DNA of 64,000 nt from Schizophyllum amplum (taxonomy: Eukaryota; Basidiomycota; Agaricomycetes; Agaricales; Schizophyllaceae): NCBI GenBank assembly GCA_007026445.1, contig VDMD01000052.1, forward strand, positions 124,001-188,000. Direction: 5' to 3'. Below are positions 9,582 to 20,496 of this stretch, in pieces. The position numbers and the translations under genes were made by a program. The notes below the pieces were generated by a model. It was given only the letters and a program-made list of their open reading frames with translations. It ran no database searches and was not told where the DNA came from. Numbering within the stretch: the stretch's first letter is position 1; every line of letters begins with the position of its first letter.

Positions 9582-12479
9582 TCAGTACTCTGCTATATGC
9601 AGGACTTTGCCTGTGCATGCGTTAGATGGTTGTACGTCGATCGCAGCCAGGGTCCACTCACCAACATCCGCCCATGGCGTTCTCCGACGCTGCCCCAGCA
9701 GCGCCACATCGCCAGAGTCGAAGAAAGAATAGCCCGCTGCACGCCCGTCAGCATCAGGTCAAACCACCAAACCTACCGACCACTCACGAATCAGCATCTC
9801 ATCCTCATCCGAGTCGCTATCCTTCGCAGGCTCGCCCCACCCATTGATCGGCCGCCCCGTCTTGCTGTCCCTCAGCACCCCGGTATGGTCCACGAACGGC
9901 GCCGGCCGCTCATTCGCACTCCGGTGCAGATGCACCAGCAGCTTCTGCATATCCCGCAAATACGTCTCCAGCGTCTGCAAGAACCGCCTCGTCTGCAGAT
10001 GCTTCGACGCCGCGCACACGCTCAGCCCGTCCTCCTTGATGATGTACCCGATCCCGTACCCGTCCGCGACGACGGGGCCGAAGCCGAAGAGGCGCAGCGC
10101 GGGGTTCCCGCAGTTGGACGTGGAGAGGACGGAAGCGTTGAGCAGCGCCCAGCCGGGGTCGGTGAAGATGCGCGGCATGGAGGCGGAGGGGTCGCGCCGA
10201 AGGAGGCAGTAGAGCGCGTAGAGATGGCGGTCCTGGCCGAAGCCTTGCGAGCAGTCCTTGGTGAGTTTGACGTGCCGCTCGCATGCCTTGCGCAGGGCGT
10301 CAACTTTCTGGGACGCGGTGGCTTCGGAGTAATACAGCTGCAGGCGAGGTCAACGAGGGGTGTAACCTGGATGGCTGCCAGCATGCGAACCTTGGTGAAG
10401 TCGACGCTCTCCTTCTGCACCGTGCGTATCGCCTCGGTGCGCCCGTGCAAGTAAGCCTTCGTCATGGCCGGCTCATACGTGCACTCGATGCGCCCGTACA
10501 GCCCAAAGTACGCCGCCTGGAACGCCATCTGGACGAAGGCGTCTGGCGAGAAGCCATGAGACGTGATGAAGTTCTTCCCATAGCCAGAGAACTCGAGCGC
10601 CTACAGCACATTTAGCATCGGTTCCTAGAACGACATGGTTCCTGCCTTACCTGACAATCATTCTGACAGATCAAGTCGCTCAATCGCGTCTCGGCAAAAC
10701 GTATGCCTACGCGTATCTCGGGGGTCAAGTCCCACAGCAACTTCTTGGGCGTCGTATCGAGGTCGACGTGCTGGTTCCTTGAAGGGGAGGTCGTTGCTAG
10801 ACCACGGCTTGTCAGTCCATCGATGTCTCTTTGCGGGAATGTCGCACTCACATAGACGACGACCCTTGGCGGACTTCGCCAAGGGACTCAATTCCGCCTT
10901 GAACAGCGTTGGCGCACTTGGGTTGATACTCTTGGCCAGCAACATCAGGCCTTGTGTGTAGACATCCGCCGCAAAGCGGAGAACAGTATGCCCATCGACA
11001 CCAGAGTGCTCGAAGTTGATACCGGCGGAACCACTTCCCGTGACGATGATCTGAAGCTGAGAACGTTGTCAGAATTGAGCAAAGCTGTGCAGAAGAATAG
11101 GACGACTCACCTTGTCATACCAACGGTTCATGCATGTTCCCACTTGAACGCCGCCGTCAAGGTCGTAGGTGCCGCAGAGGAAGTTCGCGCAAATTTCCGC
11201 CAGTTTCCTTGATTCCGAGTTTGAGCCGTCCTTCCTCTGATTATCATTCGGAGAGCAGCTATGCGACGGGTATGACTTGGCGAACTCTGTATTTATTATC
11301 TGAGCAATTGCTCGACACGTTCGCGGTGCCACACACCTTCTTCCTCTGCCCAATCGTCGAGGCAGACCACGAAGAGAGCGCTATCGACAAGTTGAAGAGA
11401 GCTGCGATTGTTCTGCGTGGTCGTTTTGAGCACGGTCCTCAGCTTGGACCACGTCTTACGATTCTCCGTCGTAAGCACGCCGATGGACTGATAAGCCGCT
11501 TCGGCAGGTTTGAGACCGTCCGCGTCGTGGACGATGGCTTGAAGGTTACGGATGACCTCGCGTTCAGTCAGCAGCGGCTTATTGTCCATGTCGAGAACGG
11601 GAAACCAGTCTAGATAGCGTTAAGAAACAGGATTATGAGAAATTCGAAGTACGCACAGAACTGGCCCCGCCTAAGGACGACTATATGTCGTGACTCGGAG
11701 TTGACTTGCATCTTGCAACCTCGCTATACAAGTGTCAGAGAATGAGCATGGACTAAGGATGTTGGGAACACACCTCAGTTGGTATGCGCGCGGTGCCGAA
11801 TAGTCGGGTATATTGGTCCATGTCAAGAGGTATCTTTCCACGGATGTTATCGGGCTCCAGGATCCCTTCGCGAAGATCATGAATGAAGCCTAATGAGGCG
11901 ATGATGAGGGATGCGGCGCGGGGCAGTTGTGCTCCTCGAGTGGGGTTCGGATCGTTCCTATACTATATCAGCCCTGACCTATTGGATGTGACAACACGCA
12001 CTCAAGGACGAAGAAAGGGTTGAGGGAGAGCACGACCGACTCGGAGTGGCTGAGATAGCTCTCATACCAGAAGTCCTCGATGTATGAGTCGTGCGTCTTG
12101 GCCCAGTCGAGCAGTTGTGATTGTAGCTTCTTTCCCTCCCCACCCTTTCCTGTTGCCTCATCATGTTCGCCTGCCGAATGTCAGCTACTTCGGGTCCATG
12201 AACTTCGACGTGTAACGCACTGAGGAACTCCTCGACAGCTGCCTTGGTCGCCGCATGCTCCTCCTCGTCCTGAAGTCCTTCGAGAGCACGTAGGTAGCGC
12301 TGACATGTCTCCTCAAGAGGTGGAACTGGCAGCTTTGGTAGCTTGCTCTGCCCGCGAAACGTCTTCGAGTCAAGTGGAACCGGCGCCCGCGGGGGCGGCC
12401 CTTTGGGCGGGCTCTTAGCGATTCCGTTCGGGGTGTACGACCTCGGCGGCGAAGTTGAGGCGTTCGATGAAGGAGCCAT
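9582..12479 (-). CDS. Carnitine O-acetyltransferase
   Basis: Transfers acetyl groups between CoA and carnitine for export from mitochondria or peroxisomes. Twelve exons: 12479-12221, 12170-12002, 11957-11774, 11723-11657, 11609-11335, 11236-11111, 11056-10852, 10796-10651, 10600-10391, 10337-9788, 9736-9662 and 9610-9582. They sum to 764 aa plus stop. Seen in order: LPKLPVPPLEET, DFWYESYLSHSES, VVLRRGQFYWFPVLD, GTCMNRWYDK, the catalytic region INFEHSGVDGHT, the CoA/carnitine-site YGRIECTYEP, VLSTSNCGN, and a C-terminal GYSFFDSGD. The junction of exons 5 and 6 is my least certain one. The last two short exons are chosen because they restore GYSFFDSGD and VGKV. The C-terminus, IAEY, is not a PTS1 signal. 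The N-terminus is Pro/Ser-rich without a clear mitochondrial presequence, so localisation is open. Identity is confident. Confidence 0.93.
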
Positions 12480-13875
12480 GGCGGTTCGGGACAAGGAGTC
12501 GGTCTTGAGTGTAGAGGAGGTGTACAGGATCTTATTGGATCGCGCGCGGCATGCGGGGAAAGTGCGGGGCCCCTTCTCCCCCGCAGGATGACGATACCGT
12601 GCTGATAACGAGATCGGAGGCTGATCGGAGCTCGGAGCGGCGGAACGTGGGCCTGGGCGGAGCGCCGGCTCGGGATGCCGAGGCGCGCCGGCGCCATCCG
12701 CCCACAGGCGCCAACCGTCTGCCGACCTCAAGTCGTCCTGAACACTGCCGACGTCGGCGGGTCTCTGGAAGGGCGTTATGGCGGCGATAAGCCTTCGGCA
12801 TGGCGGATGCGAGGAGCACCCTGGAGCGCCGTTCCCCAGCTTGGCGTTGTCAGCGACGGCTTGACATAGCAGAGGCACCAGGACAACAATTGAATTCGGT
12901 GTCTTGTGGTCTTCCGATTCTTGTGATAGGCCACTGCGAGTGTATTAGAACGAAGCACGTCATAGCAGAGAGCCCATGCCTGGATGTATGCATAGGGACC
13001 CAATAGGAAGGAAGGACGACTGAAGAGATTGAACCAGAATAGAAGACAAAGCGGTAAGAACTTCAGGAAGAACCACTGAGGAGAGACTTTCTTCTATCAT
13101 ATTCCATCGCCATACAGAGTCAATGTGCACATGCAAGGAGGGGGCATAGGTTGCGAATGTAATAGGAAAGAGATCGACTCGGGTCGTTGAAACTACTCAT
13201 TCCAAAAGCCGTGGTGCGAGGAACTTCCAAGTTCAGAAGCAGAGATCAGATGGGACCAAGGCCTGCTAGATAGAAAAAAGCGGCTTGCAGGACAAAAAGG
13301 TAACGCTGCGAACGTAGCAACGGTGAGCAAAGGACGCACGTTCTGCAAGCCAGTTGATTCTTGCATATATGCCGGGTATATGCCGGTTGTGTGATGCTTC
13401 ACGCCTCCAAAGTACATAGACCAGGTTGGGAATAGGTCTCCTTGTGGGCGACCTTGCTTGAGAATGCAGAATCCACCCATGGCTGACGCCGAGTGCACCG
13501 CTCTCCCTCAGCTCAACGTCGCGCGTCAATATTCAGCATCGCCAGAAAGGTCGAAGTATTTCTCATGTGGAAGCAGAGTACTTGACGCGAGAGAACCAGG
13601 GAATGTAGTGGACGACAAGAACAAGAGCTTCCGAACGCGGCAGATACCGTACGCGATCACGCGCCGGCATTTGCCGAATACCTCGGCTACGGTGCGTTGC
13701 GAGATCCTTCGCTTCTGAGTCCTGACTCTCTCTAGCGCTCTCTCGCCCGTGAAGAGGATCATATATTGTTCATTGCTTACTCCGCTCCACTGAAGATGCT
13801 ACTCGGCAGCATCACGCAGCACATACAAGCCGCGCCACAAAAGCGATACAAATTTCGCTCGGAAGCGCCTGTGCA
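12480..13875. other. Intergenic region, no supported gene
   Basis: About 1.4 kb between the divergent start of the carnitine acetyltransferase and the 3' end of the next DUF6593-like gene. Short open frames occur on both strands but none shows a family motif, a signal peptide or plausible splice continuation. Confidence 0.4.
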
Positions 13876-14703
13876 TCAAGGCCCCGGAAAGACTTTGGCA
13901 AGCAAAGAGCGCACAAAGTGGCCCAGCAAATGGCTGAGGGAGCTCGGGTCGCCCCGTCGCAACAGCCTCTCCCTCCTCATCCTCTTGTCCTCAATGAACA
14001 CGAATGTGATCAGCACGAAGTCCAGCATAACATCTGCAGGCGGCAGAATCTCGAGATAGGCCGCGTCTGCGTCGCCGTAGACGTCGTAGTGCACGGGATG
14101 GTACCGAGCCACACATTGCTTGCTTTTGTCGACAAGCGTGAGCTTAGGAATAAACGGAGTCAGTCATTCTGATTTGGGAAGCAAACACGAGCAGCTCACC
14201 GTACATCCGCCCTTGTCCATCTTCCACTTATACTCCCGCCGGTCTGGCCCGTTGAATATGCGGTTTCTACGCCGCAGTAACTACCCCCACTTCCATGCCT
14301 CGCACGAAGGGTCCACTCACCTCCCATAATACCCCCACCCCTTCTTCGTAAACAATATATTTTGCGAATGCTCAACCCCCCGAATGGTGATCCTGTCCCC
14401 CTGGTCGATGCGCCCGAAGCACGCATAGCGCTTCCCACCCTCTGGGCCCAAAGACAGTCTCGCGCTCTGCCCATACCGCGCGATGCGGTCGTCCGCGTCG
14501 CGTATCTCCTTCTCGGTCATCACGGTGTACCACGGCATCTCCTCCTCTCCGCCCGCGAGTCGGCCGTCGTGAGACAGGACGCGCGCGACGAAGGTCGTTC
14601 GCCCAGCGAGGGGGACCGGCGTTGCGACCCTGTACAGGGTTCGCCCGGTCTCGTCGTGATATGCGGAGTCGAGGGGTGAAGCTTGGGTTAGAAACAGCCG
14701 CAT
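13876..14703 (-). CDS. DUF6593-like protein, paralogue 2
   Basis: Function unknown; longest of the three paralogues (238 aa). Exons 14703-14321, 14266-14200 and 14142-13876. The N-terminal part has DETGRTLYRV and ITIRGVEHSQN. The 67-nt middle exon encodes the family signature RREYKWKMDKGG. The last exon starts LTLVDKSKQCVARYHP. The middle exon has exactly the same length as that of the paralogue at 30105-30738. The C-terminus carries an unusually basic tail (DKRMRRERLLRRGD, then LLAKVFPGP) that the others lack. No signal peptide is visible. Confidence 0.78.
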
Positions 14704-15540
14704 GAGTATGAGGGATCAGGCTCAATTAGGGAGAGAGGGATGTCGAGACGGAGGGGGAGCCTGGCAGCCCGAGACTTTGCCTGGTTGAAGCACCAGTCAC
14801 GCCCATCACGCATACACATGACCGAGTTCTTGTGTGGCGCATCGCGGTGTCTTCACGACTATTGTTTGTATGCAGAAGCACCGTAGCGTGACCTTGAGAA
14901 AGGAAGCAACTGTGTCAGTAAATCAAGGACTCGACTGTCCTTGGACATCGCATCATCAAGATATCCAGAGGGAGTTATAGTTTGACCTGATCAAGGGAGA
15001 AGTAGCCATGCAGAAAGGCACAGTCCAATCAGCCGTGGCTGTTGAAGGGAGGAAGCAAGAAGAGAATTCAAACGGAACCGGGCCTGCGTTCCGATCACGG
15101 GACCAGTTCGCACGGTTCGACTTTCCTCAAGTGGCATCGAAGGCAACGTGTACATGTAAGGACCAGCCTATGCTGGCGGTCCTCAGATATGGATTATTTC
15201 TGAACCAACCCTGTCCGGTCATATAATCTAACTTCATTGAAGATTGATGGGAACCCATGATTTACAGACACAGTGCGAATTCGACAAAGTTCACGTCACG
15301 TACTTTCTGGCTGCTCGATACTTATTCTAATCATTATCGTCTCACTCGCACCAAGGCCGCGATTCCTGTCTGTTGATTTGTTGTGTGTACGCAGTGCGCG
15401 CGGATATATCTCCCGACGCCTAATTTCGGAACGCGCGCCGCTGCTAGTTCACCGTGAGTATGATTCTCGCAAGGAGCGGGAAATATCGATACTTACATGC
15501 GTAAGTAAAACGCCATCAACGGTTCCAATCCCATCTCAAG
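14704..15540. other. Intergenic region, no supported gene
   Basis: Shared upstream/downstream sequence between the DUF6593-like gene and the F-box gene. Nothing recognisable beyond short unsupported open frames. Confidence 0.35.
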
Positions 15541-17001
15541 CTACTCCAGTGCGGCTACAGCGCGTCCTGCGCACACGCGCGGATCCTTGCGCGACAGCCT
15601 CACCTGAGACAGAGGTGCAGCTACGTCTGAGCGAACACACGGCGATTTGTCGCCCCGGCACTGCACGGAAAGCGACCTGAGTTCCGGTAGCATCGGCGGG
15701 GTGTTCTCGTCACATACGAGCCGCTGCAGCACTGCCACTAGCCGCGGAGAGCTGGTTACGCCTTGTTCATTGTCCTCTATGCTGAGTCGCTGCAGTCCTT
15801 CCATGAGTTCGATGCATCGAAGGAGTCCGCTCGCGCTGCCTTGCATAGGGTCATGCAGAGCGAAGGAGCGCAAAGGAGGGCACGGTGACCGTGTGAGGAG
15901 GTCGAGGAGCGACTCGGTCGGATCTTCCTTGCCCAGCTGAGCATCGTCGCCGATTAAAGTGACGGCGTGCAGTACGGGCGCAGTGATGAAAGTGAGGAAT
16001 CTGTGCGTGTAATGCTGCAGCTCCAGGGTGTGCAAGACGTGCATCTCGCAAGTTACGGTCGGCTTCGTCTCCTCCCATGCTGAGACCTCAAAAGAGCTCA
16101 TTTTGAGAACGCGCAGAACGGGTGCGAGCTGCGAGATTGCGGGAAGAAAAGCAGACACGGGGAATTCGTTTTCAATGGCCAAGATTAGATGGGTAAGGCA
16201 AGGAAGATCCGGTATGACAGGGACAGGGAAAGCAAGAGCGGCATCGTCATCCTCGCATTCATATTGGACGCCGATAGTCAATTTGTGCACAGTAGGAGCA
16301 GATGTCAGGAAGCCGAGCTCGCCTTGGGTGCAGGTGTCCCAGATGTTGACATCGGCGACTCGAAGCGTGGCAAGGTGGCGGGACCGCAGCTGGGAGAGCA
16401 CGACGCCATCGTCTTCAACGGTTATTTCCACCACACGGGAAGCATCTTCATCGGACATCCCATCGAAGAAGGCTACCAAAAGCAACTGCATAGCCTGATC
16501 TTGCACTTTAGCGGTCACCGTGAGCGGGAGCTGACCCGACAATTGTAATTGAAGACGGAGAAGAGGATCCTCCAAGCTAGTGATATAGCTCAAGTCGATG
16601 GACGTCCACAGCAGCGGGGTAGCCCGGGCGGCTGCGCGCCAAGTCGTGCAGACACCGCAGAGCACGCGGACGGCAAAGTCGGTCTTCTGAACGTTGAAGG
16701 GGTCCTGTAACGCGTGTATGAACACCTCCGAGAGGAGCTCTGGGAAGAGCCGGTGCACCGGGGCGAGCAGCGCATGGTTGATGTCGAGCTCTCGAGCGAC
16801 CTCCTGTCGACGAAGTGACAGGCGTTGCATTTCTGCGATGTGGCGATCGAGCTCGGCGTCAATGCGCTCCTGCTCTAGTCGCAGCTGCTTCGAGCGCTCC
16901 TCGATCGATTGCCGTGCCTCGTGTGTCGAGGGCGTGTATCCGCGACGTAGGTCTTCGATGCCCGGGAGGGAGAATGGACGCGGGAGGGCATTGTGGGCCA
17001 T
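15541..17001 (-). CDS. F-box domain protein with leucine-rich C-terminal region
   Basis: Probable substrate receptor of an SCF ubiquitin ligase. Single exon of about 486 aa if it starts at 17001 (MAHNALPRPF); a Met 12 codons upstream (17037) is the alternative. After an N-terminal heptad-like coiled coil (EERSKQLRLEQERIDAEL, RLSLRRQEVAREL) comes the F-box-like segment APVHRLFPELLSEVF with VCTTWRAAARATPLLW, the spacing usual for basidiomycete F-box proteins. The rest is leucine-rich with repeat-like stretches (LPCLTHLILAIENE, LRVLKMSSFEVS, MHVLHTLELQHY, LQRLSIEDNE), consistent with an LRR substrate-binding fold. Agaricomycetes have large families of these; the target is unknown. Confidence 0.82.
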   Translation of the reverse strand: MAHNALPRPFSLPGIEDLRRGYTPSTHEARQSIEERSKQLRLEQERIDAELDRHIAEMQRLSLRRQEVARELDINHALLAPVHRLFPELLSEVFIHALQDPFNVQKTDFAVRVLCGVCTTWRAAARATPLLWTSIDLSYITSLEDPLLRLQLQLSGQLPLTVTAKVQDQAMQLLLVAFFDGMSDEDASRVVEITVEDDGVVLSQLRSRHLATLRVADVNIWDTCTQGELGFLTSAPTVHKLTIGVQYECEDDDAALAFPVPVIPDLPCLTHLILAIENEFPVSAFLPAISQLAPVLRVLKMSSFEVSAWEETKPTVTCEMHVLHTLELQHYTHRFLTFITAPVLHAVTLIGDDAQLGKEDPTESLLDLLTRSPCPPLRSFALHDPMQGSASGLLRCIELMEGLQRLSIEDNEQGVTSSPRLVAVLQRLVCDENTPPMLPELRSLSVQCRGDKSPCVRSDVAAPLSQVRLSRKDPRVCAGRAVAALE

Positions 17002-17393
17002 TGCGGCCCTTGGAACGGAAACGCAAAAGCTGAGCAAAACTTACAGTCAGCGATCGGCTGGGATATACAAGATTTCTCAGTCAACTCACTCACTTGACGG
17101 GTGACCGAGTTGCGTCGGGATAGTCTGGCTTCCACTAGGCAGATGTTCGTAGCGGCAGCGCGAATGACGAACAACACGTGTCCGATGCAGGTCTGATGTG
17201 AGGCCAAGTCCGACTCCCAAGTCGTGAAGAAAGAGTGACAAGACGTGGTCGCATTCGGCAGAAAAGGAAAGTGCCTCAAACATGGGACACGCTCGTCGTC
17301 GCTCATAACAGAACTCAGCTAGAAGTACATACAAGAACAATCGAGAGACAATACAAAACGGTCGCGCAACAGCCCATGGCCCCGATATACATC
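17002..17393. other. Short intergenic region
   Basis: About 390 bp between the start of the F-box gene and the 3' end of the P450-like gene; nothing supported. A 5'-UTR intron of the F-box gene could lie here. Confidence 0.3.
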
Positions 17394-18584
17394 TCACTCC
17401 TCCACCTCCCGCACGCACCACCCATCCCACCCTTCCCTACCACCCATCTTCGCACCCCGTCCGACCACCCACCTCACCTCCATCCCGCGCACAATCCCCG
17501 CCATCAACACCCCCGCAGCCATCGGCGCCCACGCGCGTGCCACACACGCGTTCCGCCCGTGGCCAAACGCCATCAGCGTCGCCGCCTGCCCCGCCGTCCT
17601 CCGCCCTGGCTCATGCCGCAACGGGTCCCACTCGTCCGGTGAGTCCCATACGGAGGAGCGCTGGAGGCCCGCGATGTCGGCCACCTCGTTGCGGGCGGTA
17701 TGCGTGGGTATACCAAGCGCGCGCAGGACGGGCACTGGGAAGATGCGGGCGAAGATGGAGGGTTGGCTAACGAGGCGGTATATGTGGCGCGTGGGTGGGT
17801 GCAGGCGGAGGGCCTCTTCGACGATGTCGGATACGGCGGGGCTGTCCGAGGTCGCACGGTGAGTGAACTGGGAGGGGGTGGGGTCCTTATGGAAGGCGAG
17901 CAGGGCGGCGCGGGCGGCGTCGTCGGCGACGACGTGCGCAAGGGCGATAGCGATGACGCGCCACATGGTCTCCCATGTCGGAATAACCCAATCAAGGGGG
18001 TTGGGAAAGGCCTCGGTGTCGGGCATGAGCTGGCGAAGGATGGCATTCAGCTCGTCCAGACGGTCCTGATCGCGTAAATGCTCAAGCTTTGAGCGGACCC
18101 AAAGCTCGGTGATCAGCGATGTGGCACGGCGGATGAGCGCCGTCTCCTCCTCCGACCCGGATAGGGTGTCGATATTCAGCAAACCCGCCAGGACAAAGCG
18201 GAGGGTCGCTTCCTGGACGACATCCGCGTAGGGAGCTACCGAGCCCACGTTCCGCAACGTAGCGTGCGTCGCGATGTCTGCCGCCCCGCGAAGCTCCTCC
18301 CAATTCCGCGCGCGGTTCAGGAACCGGGTGGCGGCGCGCACAAAGCGGCCGTGGATGGCAGGATCGGCGTCGACGAAGGTGTTGGTGAGGCCGAACGCGC
18401 GACGGAGACGAGTGTTCGGCGACGCTCGCGCCTGCAAGCGATCGGACGTAGTAGAGTCCGGCGGGTCGAGGACACGGTGGGCCGTGTCTAGCAGGGAGCT
18501 CGAGCTCGACAGGCGGCGGAAGAGACAAGACACGAGGTAGAGCAGCAGCGCTGCAGCAGCGTAGACAGAAGTCGACAAAATCAT
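17394..18584 (-). CDS. Short intronless cytochrome P450-like protein
   Basis: 396 aa in one exon. The N-terminus has a membrane anchor (STSVYAAAALLLYLVSCLF). The C-terminal half shows P450 landmarks: EEALRLHPPTRHIYRL supplies the K-helix ExxR, and FGHGRNACVARAW is a heme-Cys loop resembling the FGHGRHACPGR variant of some fungal P450s. Odd points: it is about 100 residues shorter than a normal P450, I see no I-helix AGxxTT motif, and the residues after the heme Cys are V-A-R where P-G-R is usual. The other P450 genes in this window are multi-exon and unrelated in sequence. It could be a divergent P450 without mono-oxygenase activity. Assignment to the superfamily is likely; activity is doubtful. 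Confidence 0.68.
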   Translation of the reverse strand: MILSTSVYAAAALLLYLVSCLFRRLSSSSSLLDTAHRVLDPPDSTTSDRLQARASPNTRLRRAFGLTNTFVDADPAIHGRFVRAATRFLNRARNWEELRGAADIATHATLRNVGSVAPYADVVQEATLRFVLAGLLNIDTLSGSEEETALIRRATSLITELWVRSKLEHLRDQDRLDELNAILRQLMPDTEAFPNPLDWVIPTWETMWRVIAIALAHVVADDAARAALLAFHKDPTPSQFTHRATSDSPAVSDIVEEALRLHPPTRHIYRLVSQPSIFARIFPVPVLRALGIPTHTARNEVADIAGLQRSSVWDSPDEWDPLRHEPGRRTAGQAATLMAFGHGRNACVARAWAPMAAGVLMAGIVRGMEVRWVVGRGAKMGGREGWDGWCVREVEE

Positions 18585-19566
18585 CCTGGTTATGGCACCG
18601 TCGTAGAGGCGGACGGACCACTCTTGCCCATAGCACTGGCAGCCATTTTGTACCCCCGTCCAATCTCGATAGGCGCGCGCCTATCGTGCTTGGCGGGGTT
18701 GGAGTCGCGCAGAAGGACGCGTCAGCGGCTGCTGGCTCGGGACCTTCCACATACGTGCCACCATACGGAGCGACAGAAGGCGGCGCCCATTGGACCGACA
18801 TGGTTTCTCTTCATTCACTGAAGGAGGGACGAAAGTGAGGGGTACGTGATAGATGATTCGGACCTGATGCTTGCGCCGTGGCGGTGGCGGAAGTGTCGAA
18901 GGGGGCAAGTGAAGCGGAGGCTGCCAGTCGTCTAGCTTCGGAAAGCGCGGTGTTTGAGGTGTACTTGGGAGCAAGCCCCTTGGGGAACCCGAAAGTCAAT
19001 TCGGCTGCGCAGTTGTGGGTCCAATGAGGCATGGTACATGACCTCCCGGTCGCGCACTGTGTGCTTCTTCGAGGGCATCTTGGAGCAGATACGTGTCGCC
19101 CCCATCAATGAGGGATATGTCAAGGCAGACTAGTGAGTGTGATGAGGCACCATGAGCGGCAGGAGTCAGTGGCGCGCATGAAAATATTCAGTAGACCGCT
19201 ATCCGATGTTCGAGTTCAGGGTGCGGCAGTGGCTGTGAAGTGTCGTTCGAACGAGGAACTCGACTGCAGCACGTCATGTCTTTGGAAGCCTGACAGGACG
19301 TGTGAAAGAGCGCTGCAGCTTGCGTAGATGGTCCGACCGCTGCAAGTCCGCTGAATGAATAGAGAACTTCCGCGATGGGCGAGTGCAACATAGCCACCAC
19401 GCAGGGACCAGACGGTCATCGGCGAGCCACTAACATCCAGCAGAGTAGATTGTAATCGCACGTAGAGCAGTGGGGACCTCGAGCTGATATGGCAAAAGAC
19501 AAGATTTAGGCGCCCATGAACCGGGCGATTTTGGATGTGATGTCACACATCTTGTCCTGAACGTTC
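18585..19566. other. Intergenic region between divergent genes
   Basis: About 1 kb separating the P450-like gene (- strand) from the hypothetical gene at 19567 (+ strand). It should hold both promoters; I recognise no other feature. Confidence 0.35.
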
Positions 19567-20329
19567 ATGGCCGCTCCTGACACTACTGGCACTCCGAAGG
19601 CTGCCGCACAAGAGGACATGGATTCTCCAACTCTGAGCTCCAAGCCCTCACTGCGTCCCCTGACTACCAAGCAGGAACGCAGAGTAATGGACCACCTGGA
19701 TGAGCGTCTGCTCAACCTCATGCGAGGATACAAGAAACGGTGCGTATCGGACATCTCCTCCTACCAGTACACACATACCCTAACCATACATAATCCTCAG
19801 CTCCGAGGAATCCTCGACCACACCTACCCTCGAGGCCTACCTCGCACAAGCCCGCCACATCCTATCTTTTACTCTGCAAATTCCCCCAATCCGCCCCTCC
19901 GCTGCTCTCCGCACCGCTTACCTGCTCCGCCTCACAAACGACGTCCTCACCTGCATACCGGGCTACCCCGCCACCTTGGACTCCCTCCCCGACCTTCTCA
20001 GCTGGCTCGACGAACTCGATCGTGCGTGGCAAGCCGTGCTCGCCGGCCAGATATGGCTGCCGCAAGACCACACCGGCGTCGATCCGGCCGGCGACGAGCC
20101 TTTGCCGACACGCGGCCTCATAACCCAGACCGACCGCACGAGACTGAAGAGCATGCTCATCAGCGGCTCTGCGGTCATTGAAGACTGGGTGGGCGATATT
20201 GCAACGCAACCCGAGGTTGACGCCGCGGACGTGGAGAGCATGTTGCAACGACTAGGCATCATCGAAAGATCCGTCAGAATATTTCCTGGCACCTTGGATG
20301 AGCTCGAGAGGATCAGCGGTCTTGGCTGA
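19567..20329 (+). CDS. Conserved hypothetical protein
   Basis: I do not recognise the family. Exons 19567-19739 and 19801-20329 give 233 aa; the 61-nt intron has GTGCGT...CAG borders and joining keeps frame. The sequence looks like a folded, helical cytosolic protein: RRVMDHLDERLLNLMRGY near the N-terminus, LTNDVLTCIPGYP in the middle, LLSWLDELDRAWQAVL and a C-terminal LQRLGIIERSVRIFPG. No signal peptide, membrane segment or metal-binding motif is visible. It is convergent with the amino-acid permease downstream, with only about 170 bp between stop codons. Confidence 0.75.
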
Positions 20330-20496
20330 CCTTCATTTATGCAGGAGATTTCAATGTATTTCTATCGTAGCAGAAGACTAGTCTCCGCAGAAGACGTCTG
20401 CATTTCGTTGCCTGACATGAGAATAATTTATACGAAAACAGCCCTCGACTTGCCCAGAACAACAGAACATAAGTACAACAAGCAGCCCAACCGCGC

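Noticed and set aside
10022..10528. Alternative - strand frames inside the carnitine acetyltransferase
   Set aside because: They cross an intron of the real gene and lose the family motifs.
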